Source: JBNKFQ01 sp050289385 (GTDB taxonomy: Bacteria; Pseudomonadota; Gammaproteobacteria; Pseudomonadales; Porticoccaceae). From it: a DNA stretch of 9,505 bases. Position 1 is the stretch's first letter, and each line of letters starts with the position of its first letter. The notes under the pieces are model-generated. The model did not search any database. It was not told where the DNA came from and worked only from the letters and a program-made list of their open reading frames with translations. Below, piece after piece: positions 1 through 6,794 of the stretch. The position numbers and the translations under genes were made by a program. The stretch is from the NCBI GenBank assembly GCA_050289385.1, contig JBNKFQ010000070.1, forward strand, positions 1 through 9,505. Direction: 5' to 3'.

Positions 1-238
1 TTTTTGCCATTGGCTGTTTTTCAGTAACCAGTAACGTCCTGGCCTTATCCAAACTCAATCCGTCCTGATTTGCCCGCATCTTGATTTGTCCGGCGACGAG
101 TTCAGTATCCACCCATCCAGGGCAAACTGCATTGACAGTAACATGTCGGTTTGGCCAGTCATTGGGATTTCCGCGAAACAACAAACTGTCCAGCTGTTCG
201 CCACCCAACTCGTCGATAAATTCTTGCACTGCGCTCAT
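1..238 (-). pseudogene. Chimeric fragment: TesB-like thioesterase start joined to 3-hydroxybutyrate dehydrogenase-like (SDR) C-terminal part; runs off the window
   Basis: The frame starts at the ATG at 238-236; an in-frame TAA lies one codon upstream of it. It stays open to base 1, giving 79 residues in the window. Residues 1-33 resemble the N-terminus of acyl-CoA thioesterase II (TesB): a leucine-rich start, then LLFRG and NRHV, where family members continue FGGQV. From residue 33 on the sequence is instead TVNAVCPGWVDTELV..QI, then EKQP about 30 residues later. That is the late part of an NAD-dependent SDR of the D-3-hydroxybutyrate dehydrogenase type, after the catalytic Tyr/Lys. The thioesterase hot-dog domains, the Rossmann fold and the SDR active site are therefore all absent. 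It begins 14 bases after the CocE stop and has no clear Shine-Dalgarno. I see the two segments directly; that a deletion or assembly join created them is inferred. Confidence 0.7.
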
Positions 239-252
239 ACGTTAACAACCAT

Positions 253-2106
253 CTAATTTGCCCGCAGCGCAAAAGGGTCGATGCGTTCGCGCTCAACAGC
301 CACCGTTACCACCGGTATATCCACACTCGAAAGCGCATTAGCTTGTCGAAAGAATTGATAGACCGGAATACCTTGTTCAGGAATACGGCTGAAATTATCC
401 TTGTCATGACCGGCGATGGCAAGCCGCAATGCGTGCCCTTTTTTTATTTGCACTGACATGGGTAACATAACAAACTCAACATGGGTTACTTTACCAGGCT
501 GCATGACCGTTGCATCTTCTCGTCTGTACGTATGATATGGGCCAAATACCGGGTAAGGCGGTTTTGCATTTGAGATTTTCCTGTGCAGCAAACGCAAATT
601 CCCTTCGGTTAACATCGTCACCTTGCCATCGGGCGCCACATCCTCCAGATAAACAATCACTGCACCATCGGGATCGCTGGAAGACATATTCAAAGATACG
701 ACCGGATGACCCGTAATTTCTACATCAGATTCAAATGGTTGAGAAGTATATGTCAGCAATAACTTGTCGGCGTGCGACCGATCACCATAATAGACATCAC
801 CCATTTGATACCAGCGCGCAGTGGATCCAGTACCGACATCAAAATTTACTTGATAGCTGTCCTTGCCGTTTTTTTGTTCAGGTTTATTCATACTCAGGCC
901 GCCATTTTCCCTAAAATAGTAACGCTGCATGGCAACACCTTTCGGTGGCCACACATCGGTTCTTTTCCAGACATTTTCTCCGGCAGTAAAATAGTACAGG
1001 TTCCGCCCTGTATTCACTGCCCTTCTGCCCGGCTTTTTCAATACATTGAAAAAATCACTTAAGTGAGCATATTGATCTGCTCTAGGCGGCCTTAATTCCG
1101 CATTTTTTTCGTGGAATGGATTTGCATCTTGAGCCGCGCCATGACTCCAGTAACCGATTATCACTCGCATGGGTGCATCAGAACCCATAAATCTGGATAT
1201 GGCGCCTGCCGCCGTGCCGGCGTCAACAAAACTGGCCCAATGATATGATGGAATTTGATTCAGACGACGATTTTCACTTACCTGGTACTGCAACAGAAAG
1301 TTGTCCTCCGGTTGTTGCGGGTAAGTGTTCTCCAAGTCTTCGCGGTATACCATGGGCCGGAATTGTTCCGCAACTATCACGTTTTTGCCATGTTGCTGAA
1401 GAGCCTGACGTAATAGTGATTTATCCATATCGCCATCTACGGGCTTAATATTCGACTTGCGCTTGAGCCAAGCCGGTATTTCATCGGTAGTGACATTCAG
1501 ATCCAAAGCACGTACGCCTTCAGACCATGGATCCAGAAAGCCGAAATTTGGCAAGCCACCGGGAAAAAGCAAATGTGCATACATATCAAAATCGGTAAAT
1601 CTGGGCACTGTTACTTTTAACATTGCAGGGGCGTCTGCCATCGCCAGCTCGGCACTATTGCCTGCATAAGAGTTACCAGTGGTCGCCAACGCACCATTCG
1701 ACCACGATTGCCGAGCCAACCATGTGAGCACATGCTGATAGTCGTCTATTTCCCGTTTTGACAATTCTGACAAGCGGTAACCAAAGGACGCTCCGCTGCC
1801 CCGCACATCGACACTAACAACTGCGAATCCCCGATTGATAAATTCCTGTTTCATTTTCGAAGGGCCGCGACTCTCTTCAACTCGCCAATACCGTGTGAAA
1901 CTGACAATCGCCGGCACCTTATGCTGTTGCTTCACAATCGATGGCAACCACATCTCCACAGCTATTTTTACACCGTCGGGCATTTCAACATATGCCGATC
2001 GGTTAATTGACACTTCCTGTGCAACCGGTTCCCCTGCATTTGTCCAATGAACAGAGAGCAATAACAAGCCCGGAAAAAAAATTGCCCCGATTGATATTTT
2101 TTTCAT
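253..2106 (-). CDS. Secreted CocE/NonD-type serine hydrolase (X-Pro dipeptidyl-peptidase S15-like, alpha/beta hydrolase)
   Basis: Predicted exported esterase or acyl-aminopeptidase-like hydrolase of 617 residues, near the usual length of this family (about 570-650). Residues 1-24 form a Sec signal peptide: MKK, a hydrophobic core and a TNA cleavage site. The alpha/beta-hydrolase domain follows, with VDVRGSG near residue 99 and the nucleophile elbow GNSYAG at 144-149 (Ser146). Likely acid Asp295 sits in FVDAG and His322 in YWSHG, so the triad is complete. The C-terminal third, from about residue 350, is the jelly-roll domain typical of CocE (VSLNMSSSDPDGAVIVYLED, then late RLAIAGHD). An in-frame GTG at 2115 would add three residues, but it lies inside the GGTGAGG Shine-Dalgarno, so the ATG at 2106 is preferred. 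The substrate cannot be told: the family covers cocaine esterase, glutaryl-7-ACA acylase, alpha-amino acid ester hydrolases and X-Pro peptidases. A 148-base gap to the upstream crotonase leaves room for its own promoter; I see no convincing one. Confidence 0.9.
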   Translation of the reverse strand: MKKISIGAIFFPGLLLLSVHWTNAGEPVAQEVSINRSAYVEMPDGVKIAVEMWLPSIVKQQHKVPAIVSFTRYWRVEESRGPSKMKQEFINRGFAVVSVDVRGSGASFGYRLSELSKREIDDYQHVLTWLARQSWSNGALATTGNSYAGNSAELAMADAPAMLKVTVPRFTDFDMYAHLLFPGGLPNFGFLDPWSEGVRALDLNVTTDEIPAWLKRKSNIKPVDGDMDKSLLRQALQQHGKNVIVAEQFRPMVYREDLENTYPQQPEDNFLLQYQVSENRRLNQIPSYHWASFVDAGTAAGAISRFMGSDAPMRVIIGYWSHGAAQDANPFHEKNAELRPPRADQYAHLSDFFNVLKKPGRRAVNTGRNLYYFTAGENVWKRTDVWPPKGVAMQRYYFRENGGLSMNKPEQKNGKDSYQVNFDVGTGSTARWYQMGDVYYGDRSHADKLLLTYTSQPFESDVEITGHPVVSLNMSSSDPDGAVIVYLEDVAPDGKVTMLTEGNLRLLHRKISNAKPPYPVFGPYHTYRREDATVMQPGKVTHVEFVMLPMSVQIKKGHALRLAIAGHDKDNFSRIPEQGIPVYQFFRQANALSSVDIPVVTVAVERERIDPFALRAN

Positions 2107-2254
2107 AAACCTCACCGCTCTGTTTTAAAATTGGAATCAATAGCCTATTTCCATTTGGACAATTGACCACTACCTGGCGGGTAACAAAAGCTGTTGAAAT
2201 CGAATTTTTTTTCTTTCCTGATAAAATCACCCACGACAGGAAAACCTGAAATTC

Positions 2255-3019
2255 TTATCGCTTCTTGAACTGCTGAACTTTGCTGATAGCAGACTGATCC
2301 AGAACAGTGTTAACTGCGATTTCGGTTTCGTACTCAAGTATTCGATCGAGATTAATGCCGCTACCCAAGAATATTCCTTTCTTGATACCCGCTAAAAATG
2401 TGGGGCTAAGGGGGATTAGCTTTTGTGCCAGTTTCAAGGCTTCGGATTCCAACTGTTCTTCAGGTACCACGCGCCAGGCAACCCCCAGTTGGTGAAACTC
2501 TTCAGCACTGTGTTTTTCTCCCAGCAATATCAGTTCTCGCGCCTTGACAGGACCCACAAGCGCGGGCAGCAACGATGTCACAGCGCCGGTTACCGACAAG
2601 CCCCTCTTTCCCTCCGGGAAAAAACCTTGCGCGCCAGACGCCCATATCGGGAAGTCACAATTAATTGCCCATTCCAACCCCGCGCCTACCGCCCAACCGT
2701 GAATGGCGCCGACTATGATTTTTTTACTGGTGAGCATTTGTCGAGTCACTTCCTGAAGGGCGTCCAGTGCCTTTCGAACAAGATCTTTGTTGCGATTTTC
2801 AGTAACGTTCTGCTCATCCAAATCGGCACCAACACAAAATGCTCTGCCACTACCCTTGAGAATAACAACTTTTACAGAATCATCAGCGTTAATTGTTTTT
2901 AGCGTATGGCAAAGTTCAGTCACCATACTGGAATTGATGGCATTCAATTTTTCGGGGCGATTTAAAATTACCGTAGCAATAGCGCCATCTCGTTCAATCA
3001 AAACGCCAGGAGTTGACAT
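2255..3019 (-). CDS. Enoyl-CoA hydratase/isomerase family protein (crotonase fold)
   Basis: Cytosolic crotonase of 254 residues, the usual length for a stand-alone enoyl-CoA hydratase. It has the family N-terminal block ILNRPEKLNAIN, the first oxyanion-hole segment GRAFCVGADLDE (about 58-69) and the second, HGWAVGAGLEWAINCD (107-122). Glu116 (GLEWA) and Glu136 (FFPEGKRGL) align with the two catalytic glutamates of mitochondrial crotonase (Glu144 and Glu164) at the same spacing of 20. Hydration of an enoyl-CoA is therefore plausible, although isomerase or other crotonase chemistry cannot be excluded. ATG at 3019 is chosen because GGAGG at 3033-3029 lies 9 bases upstream; the alternative GTG at 3028 directly abuts that Shine-Dalgarno. 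It starts 33 bases after the end of the broken M20 gene, so it is probably co-transcribed with it. There is no signal peptide, unlike its neighbours. Confidence 0.9.
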   Translation of the reverse strand: MSTPGVLIERDGAIATVILNRPEKLNAINSSMVTELCHTLKTINADDSVKVVILKGSGRAFCVGADLDEQNVTENRNKDLVRKALDALQEVTRQMLTSKKIIVGAIHGWAVGAGLEWAINCDFPIWASGAQGFFPEGKRGLSVTGAVTSLLPALVGPVKARELILLGEKHSAEEFHQLGVAWRVVPEEQLESEALKLAQKLIPLSPTFLAGIKKGIFLGSGINLDRILEYETEIAVNTVLDQSAISKVQQFKKR

Positions 3020-3052
3020 TGTTACCACCCTCCATCAAACACACACGACCTT

Positions 3053-3730
3053 TCAGCGAGCGAGTTCTGTAGTTAAAATGTACCAGTGATCAAGGTTGCC
3101 ATAAAAAACCTCGACAGGAATACGCTCGTTCTCGCCATGAGCACCTGAATCGCCCGCCATAAATATGCCGTCAATGCCAAAGGCAGGAATACCTGCAGCA
3201 CGATAGTGGTTTCCTTCAGTGCCCCAGGGAGCCATAAAAGTAATAATGGGCGTACCCGAATAGCGAGCTTGAATAGCCTTCGCCAAAGCTTTCTCAATAT
3301 TGTCGGTCAGTGGGGAAGCAGGTACCGCCTCCGGTTGCTGCAAGGCTTTCCATTGCACAGCATCGTTGACGACAACCTGTTTCAGCTTGCCAATAGTGTC
3401 CTCAACTGACTCGACGGGAAATATTCGGCAGTTAATATTGGCGGTAGCCGATTGTGGCAATGCGTTGGGGGCATGACCCGCCATCAACTGGGTAGCAACA
3501 CAAGTGGTTTTGATACTGAGATAAGTCAGTATTTCCGATTGGGAATTACTCAACACGCCAATTGCCCAGGCATCATCAGGATTATCGGCATAGCGGCGCA
3601 TGGCCTCGGCAATGTCACCACTCTTCAGGTTGCTGGCCGCCCGCAACGAAGCTCGCATCAAAGCGTTGGAAGCCAGGGGGAAGTGGTATGACTGAATTTT
3701 TTTCAAGGCGTCAGTCAACTCATAAATTGC
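3053..3730 (-). pseudogene. C-terminal fragment of the M20 peptidase
   Basis: Continuation of the M20 protein in another frame. It can be recognised from AIYELTDALKKIQ to TTELAR. It holds the second half of the dimerisation domain (LMAGHAPNALPQSATANINCRIFP, the usual M20 swap-domain strand) and the closing catalytic segment GDSGAHGENERIPVEVFY, whose His is the final zinc ligand. The frame is open further upstream to a GTG at 3757, but those residues overlap the other fragment and do not resemble M20, and no Shine-Dalgarno marks a start. Independent translation is therefore doubtful. Apart from the junction I see no further damage, which suggests recent breakage. Confidence 0.7.
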
Positions 3731-4448
3731 CAGGTCGTGGCATGGAGCTGTGGCCACCCGGGTTGGTTACCGTCAGCTCAATATCGGCGTAATTTTTCTC
3801 TCCCAATTGCAACAAATAGGCCTGGAGGCTACCATCCTCGTTCAAACTGCCGCCACCACTGTCAGCCACCAGCACAAATTCGGCATCAATCAAATCCCGG
3901 TACTTATTGATTAGAGTATCGGTAGTACTCATACCTGCCTCTTCATCGCCGGAAAACGCGATAATCAAGTCCCGGGTTGGCACAAAACCCTCTGCCTTGA
4001 GACGCAAAAAAGTAGCTGTCAGCGCAGTAACTCCCTGTTTGTCATCAGATACGCCGCGGCCAAAGAAATATCCATCCTCCTCAATCAGCGTAAAGGGGTC
4101 ACGTTCCCAGTCTTCGGGCAGGGCTTCCACGACATCCATATGAGCCGACAACAGGATGGGGTTTTTGCCAGCCGAGCCATTGCCTCGATAGCGCACCACC
4201 AGAGCCGGTGTCTCACCCATAGGCAGCAGATGGATATCTTCATCCGGAAAACCCGCTGCTTTAAATTCCGATGACAGGTAGCGAGCCAGTTTGGGCACTT
4301 GTCCATGACCTTTGGCGGTGCGAATTGACACAGCGGTTTTCAATATTTCCCGGGCTTTTACCGCATTGGGGGCCGACGGTTCGGCGCATGCAGTCAAAGA
4401 GGCAATTAGCCCGACAGCAGCGCTTGCAGAAATAAGATATTTGATCAT
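3720..4448 (-). CDS. N-terminal fragment of the M20 peptidase (lipoprotein signal and catalytic domain)
   Basis: Open frame of 242 residues that would be the only translated product if the frameshift is real. Residues 1-21 are a lipoprotein signal ending in the lipobox LTAC (lipidated Cys21), placing the protein on the periplasmic side, probably at the outer membrane. Metal-site residues are His103 and Asp105 (SAHMD), bridging Asp135 (GVSDDKQG), catalytic Glu169 with ligand Glu170 (SGDEEAG) and Asp196 (VADSGGG). His233 in GGHSS is the conserved lid/dimer-domain histidine. It ends two residues after the PRPG motif with an out-of-frame NL. Because the last zinc-ligand His is on the other fragment, this piece alone should be inactive. 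Confidence 0.7.
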   Translation of the reverse strand: MIKYLISASAAVGLIASLTACAEPSAPNAVKAREILKTAVSIRTAKGHGQVPKLARYLSSEFKAAGFPDEDIHLLPMGETPALVVRYRGNGSAGKNPILLSAHMDVVEALPEDWERDPFTLIEEDGYFFGRGVSDDKQGVTALTATFLRLKAEGFVPTRDLIIAFSGDEEAGMSTTDTLINKYRDLIDAEFVLVADSGGGSLNEDGSLQAYLLQLGEKNYADIELTVTNPGGHSSMPRPGNL

Positions 4449-4566
4449 TTTTTGTCCCTGGTCACCGAGGTCGAAGAGGTCTATTGTAACGAAAACTGCT
4501 GATGTGGATACTCATGTCTCTCTGTCTGATTAACTGTCAACAATTACCTGAGACCAACAATGGATT

Positions 4567-4599
4567 CCGGCACAAGATCAGAACCTGCCTTGTGCCCGG
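4567..4599 (-). terminator. Hairpin between the M1 and M20 genes, possible terminator or mRNA-stabilising stem
   Basis: In the transcript, CCGGGCACAAG pairs with CTTGTGCCGG across a 12-base loop: 10 pairs with one bulged base. It starts 12 bases downstream of the M1 stop codon. No U-run follows, so it is not a standard intrinsic terminator. A 3' end-stabilising or attenuating stem is equally possible. Confidence 0.45.
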
Positions 4600-4610
4600 A
4601 CTCACCAATA

Positions 4611-6287
4611 TCACTTAGATTTCATATCCCGCATCAAATTGCGCTTGTCCTCAGGTTGTGAATAAAGTTCAAGGCGCGAGGGAGTGATACGGCGCGGGTA
4701 GTAATTGTTCTCGATATTGGTATCCGCTGTGTCCCAATCCGGATCGACAACTATGCTGGCAACCGGCTTGTCCCTGACTAGTAGCTTGTCCACCTTGTCG
4801 GGAGTGTAGCGCCAGATTTCCGCCGGTAGTGTCAGGAGTTCTTCACTACCGTCCTCGTAAGTCATACCAAGAATAATCGGCATAACCACACCACCCAGGT
4901 TGGAAAATTCCAGTACGTAGTGATACCGCTTGGCATCGACGGTGCGCAGAAAAACCTTGCGTTCCCACTCGTCCAGACCTTCAAGATAATCCTGATACTT
5001 CTTTCGGTCTTTTTGCGTAACAGTATAAACATCGTGCTCATTATAAAAATCCTTGAGCGACGGGTTGCGATCCACTCGCACTTTTATGCCCTCTTCCCGA
5101 TTTCTCTTTATTATCAGGGAGAGAGGTTTGCGCTGCTCTGCCTCGTGATTGCGGGCCATCTCGACATCCGGCTCTTTGCTGTCTATTTTCAACAACGAAA
5201 CCTTATCGAGGGAGATATCAACACTGTCTGTCGTGTAAAACCAACCGCGCCAAAACCAATCCAGGTCCATACCCGAAGCCTCTTCCATGGTGCGGAAGAA
5301 GTCTTCCGGGGTGGGCCGTTTAAATTGCCAGCGCCGGGCGTATTGTTTAAATGCAAAATCGAACAATTCGCGCCCCAGAACGGTCTCGCGCAAAACAGTC
5401 AACGCGGCAGAGGTTTTGACATAAGCGTTGCCATGAGGATCGTGCAACAGGTCTGCGCGAGCCATCAATGGCATTTGTTTGGGGGATTGCATATGGGGGA
5501 TTGCATAGTAACGCTCTCCTCTGCCACTGGGCAGAGTCGCCGTATCGTCTTCCCACTCCCGCAGCGCGACGTAATTTAAAAAGCTGTTCAACCCTTCGTC
5601 CATCCACGCCCATTTGCGCTCAACAGAATTCACGATCATTGGAAAATAGTTATGCCCGACCTCGTGAAGAACCACACCGATCAAAGTCCTTTTCTGGCTG
5701 CGTGAATAAGTGCGAGTGCCGTCCTCTTCCAGGTCGGTATACGGCAGATTAAAGGCCAGCATGGGGTATTCCATACCGATAGTGGGCCCGTTAACTGATT
5801 GTGCGGTGGGGTAAGGGTAATCAAAGGTAAAACGGGAATAAGTTTCCAGCGTGTGAATAATTGCGGGCGTAGAGTAGCGAGACCAGAGTGGCTCCGCCTC
5901 TTTGGGATAAAACGACATCGCCATCACCAGGGGAACATCCGCGCCAGGTTGCTTGTAGCCCTGGGCGTCCCAGATATATTTGCGGGACGACGCCCAGGCA
6001 AAATCCCGTACATTTTTCGCCCTGAAACGCCAGGTTTTTACACCATTGGCCCCGTTTTTTTTCGTTTTCCAGCGCTTCTTCTGGCGTGACAATAAACACC
6101 GGCTTAGTGGAAACCACTGCGCCACCAGAAAGATATCATTGCCGCCGTCACGAGCATCTTCGGGAAAGTTCTCGTATCCGGAACGCGTGCCAAGTGCCTG
6201 CTGCTCTACCAATTGATACTCCCAGCGAACGGGAAACTGTACCGACTTTCCGGACTGTAGCGGGACCGGTAAATCCACACGCATCAT
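4611..6287 (-). CDS. Catalytic-domain fragment of the M1 aminopeptidase
   Basis: Longest surviving frame, 558 residues from the ATG at 6287. The frame itself is open upstream to a TAG at 6443-6441. The substrate motif GMEYP (171-175) corresponds to GxMEN of M1 peptidases. The zinc site is HEVGH (208-212) with Glu231 in WMDEG, matching HExxH-X18-E. The C-terminal part (FWRGWFYTTDSVD onward to DPDWDTADTNIENNYYPRRI) matches a proteobacterial M1 subfamily known for such tails. Residues about 61-77 (LSRCLLSRQKKRWKTKK) are out-of-frame translation between the two breaks. No Shine-Dalgarno or signal peptide precedes 6287, so an active exported enzyme is unlikely. Three aromatic and charged catalytic blocks are intact, pointing to recent loss. 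Confidence 0.7.
   Translation of the reverse strand: MMRVDLPVPLQSGKSVQFPVRWEYQLVEQQALGTRSGYENFPEDARDGGNDIFLVAQWFPLSRCLLSRQKKRWKTKKNGANGVKTWRFRAKNVRDFAWASSRKYIWDAQGYKQPGADVPLVMAMSFYPKEAEPLWSRYSTPAIIHTLETYSRFTFDYPYPTAQSVNGPTIGMEYPMLAFNLPYTDLEEDGTRTYSRSQKRTLIGVVLHEVGHNYFPMIVNSVERKWAWMDEGLNSFLNYVALREWEDDTATLPSGRGERYYAIPHMQSPKQMPLMARADLLHDPHGNAYVKTSAALTVLRETVLGRELFDFAFKQYARRWQFKRPTPEDFFRTMEEASGMDLDWFWRGWFYTTDSVDISLDKVSLLKIDSKEPDVEMARNHEAEQRKPLSLIIKRNREEGIKVRVDRNPSLKDFYNEHDVYTVTQKDRKKYQDYLEGLDEWERKVFLRTVDAKRYHYVLEFSNLGGVVMPIILGMTYEDGSEELLTLPAEIWRYTPDKVDKLLVRDKPVASIVVDPDWDTADTNIENNYYPRRITPSRLELYSQPEDKRNLMRDMKSK
5480..5507. repeat. Perfect 14-bp tandem duplication
   Basis: The unit tgggggattgcata occurs twice head to tail (5480-5493 and 5494-5507) within the M1 catalytic domain, coding YAIPHMQSP. 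As 14 is not a multiple of three, a recent duplication would shift the frame unless a nearby indel compensates. Both flanks (ALREWE before, QSPKQMPLMARAD after) read as M1 in the same frame. Confidence 0.8.
6055..6062 (-). other. A8 homopolymer at a frameshift in the M1 pseudogene
   Basis: On the coding strand the sequence is GAAAACG, eight A, then CGGGG. With seven A the upstream frame ENEK would read straight into NGANGVKTW; with eight it does not. One extra A therefore explains the third M1 break. It restores the register lost at the upstream deletion. Confidence 0.65.
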
Positions 6288-6505
6288 AGTATCAACAACA
6301 ACATGGGGCAGCGCTTTGCCAGCGGCCGAGGTGACAGCATGTATTTTATAGCCCAGATCCTGATCTTTGCTGAATTGCAGGCGACGAAAATTATACAGAG
6401 GTGTTTTGTGAGGTTCGCCAGATGACTTTGGCGAGGTTCCCTACCTTCAATTCGGCGCTTGTCTTCGTACAGTCTGACAGAAATTTTATAGTCTACCTTC
6501 TGTTG

Positions 6506-6766
6506 TCAATAGGCATGACCTGGAGATCCGGAAGCCATTCGATAGTCGTTAGGCGTATTGAGCAATTCGTTCAAATCGCGAAATCTGTCATCGCTGATAG
6601 TGGAGGCTGCCGCAAGTGCAACAGGAACTATCAATAACAGTGCGGAAATTAATTGCTGAATACAAAATTTAAATCGGCAACCCCGATTGCAACAGCGATT
6701 TTTCATACTTGTGAACCCCCCCGCCAAACATTGATTTCTCTGATTCAGCAAATTATTTGAAGTCAT
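6506..6766 (-). CDS. N-terminal fragment of the M1 aminopeptidase (signal peptide plus about 30 residues)
   Basis: This 86-residue open frame ends at the premature TGA. Residues 34-55 form a hydrophobic signal-peptide core with a LAAA cleavage region near 52-55. It is preceded by a long n-region rich in Arg, Lys and Cys. An internal Met at residue 21 (base 6706) would give a more normal signal peptide but has no clear Shine-Dalgarno, whereas the ATG at 6766 has a strong one. It would yield only a signal peptide and a short tail, so on its own it is non-functional. Confidence 0.55.
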   Translation of the reverse strand: MTSNNLLNQRNQCLAGGFTSMKNRCCNRGCRFKFCIQQLISALLLIVPVALAAASTISDDRFRDLNELLNTPNDYRMASGSPGHAY

Positions 6767-6770
6767 GGCT

Positions 6771-6776
6771 CTCCTT
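6771..6776 (-). promoter_or_regulatory. Strong Shine-Dalgarno (AAGGAG) deciding the M1 start
   Basis: AAGGAG ends 4 bases before ATG 6766 and lies in the 28-base gap after the DMFase-like stop codon. It favours this start over the internal ATG at 6706. Confidence 0.6.
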
Positions 6777-6794
6777 CCGACTTCCAACAATTTA

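Larger units (their letters stand above)
3053..4448 (-). pseudogene. M20/M25/M40 family metallopeptidase lipoprotein, frameshifted
   Basis: Zinc peptidase gene (carboxypeptidase/DapE-like, M20) broken into two frames. The upstream frame, 4448 to the TGA at 3722-3720, holds the lipoprotein signal and most metal ligands. The downstream frame to 3053 holds the rest of the dimerisation domain and the last ligand. The protein switches frames just after GGHSSMPRP, where family members usually continue with (D/G)NAIYEL. The span is 1396 bases; adding five gives 467 codons, a 466-residue protein plus stop, a normal M20 length. The junction CCTG-GCAAT-TTATGAG at 3734-3719 is what would remain after losing one copy of a GCAAT direct repeat from an ancestral PGNAIYE coding sequence. 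No slippery heptamer is visible, so programmed frameshifting is unlikely. The upstream frame starts with an AGGGA about 7 bases before ATG. A 162-base gap separates it from the M1 gene. Confidence 0.85.
4611..6766 (-). pseudogene. M1 family (gluzincin) aminopeptidase, multiply disrupted
   Basis: Large zinc aminopeptidase gene with an export signal, no longer one reading frame. Starting from ATG 6766, AAGGAG at 6776-6771 lies 4 bases upstream. The N-terminus reads through a signal peptide into TPNDYRMASGSPGHAY, then meets TGA (6508-6506) where the family has Trp (YWQQ). The same frame continues as QQKVDYKISVRLYEDKRRIEG and then breaks near 6443. The next frame picks up at PKSSGEPHKTPLYNFRRLQF after an apparent loss of the conserved beta-sheet stretch. 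A second break lies near 6110, after VAQWFP, where family members continue with a long segment before KPVFIVTPEEALENE. A third, at the A8 run (6062-6055), restores the original frame at NGVKTWRF. From there the catalytic domain is well preserved to the TAA at 4611. The gene starts 28 bases after the DMFase-like gene, so the two probably formed an operon. Intact relatives are clearly longer, in the 800-residue range from memory. Confidence 0.85.

Noticed and set aside
2003..2230. Minus-strand 75-codon frame across the crotonase-CocE gap
   Set aside because: It overlaps the CocE signal-peptide region in another frame. It has no recognisable motif and no clear Shine-Dalgarno.
2107..2254. Promoter for the CocE gene
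   Set aside because: Some AT-rich and TTG-type hexamers are present, but none pairs with a -10-like element at acceptable spacing. A short CAGG/CCTG stem there is too small to call.
3720..3760. Programmed ribosomal frameshift in the M20 gene
   Set aside because: No slippery heptamer or downstream stem is visible, and the missing residues at the junction point to deleted bases rather than recoding.
4920..5579. Plus-strand open frame of 219 codons opposite the M1 gene
   Set aside because: It lies opposite the well-conserved catalytic domain. It has no recognisable motif and no convincing ribosome binding site.
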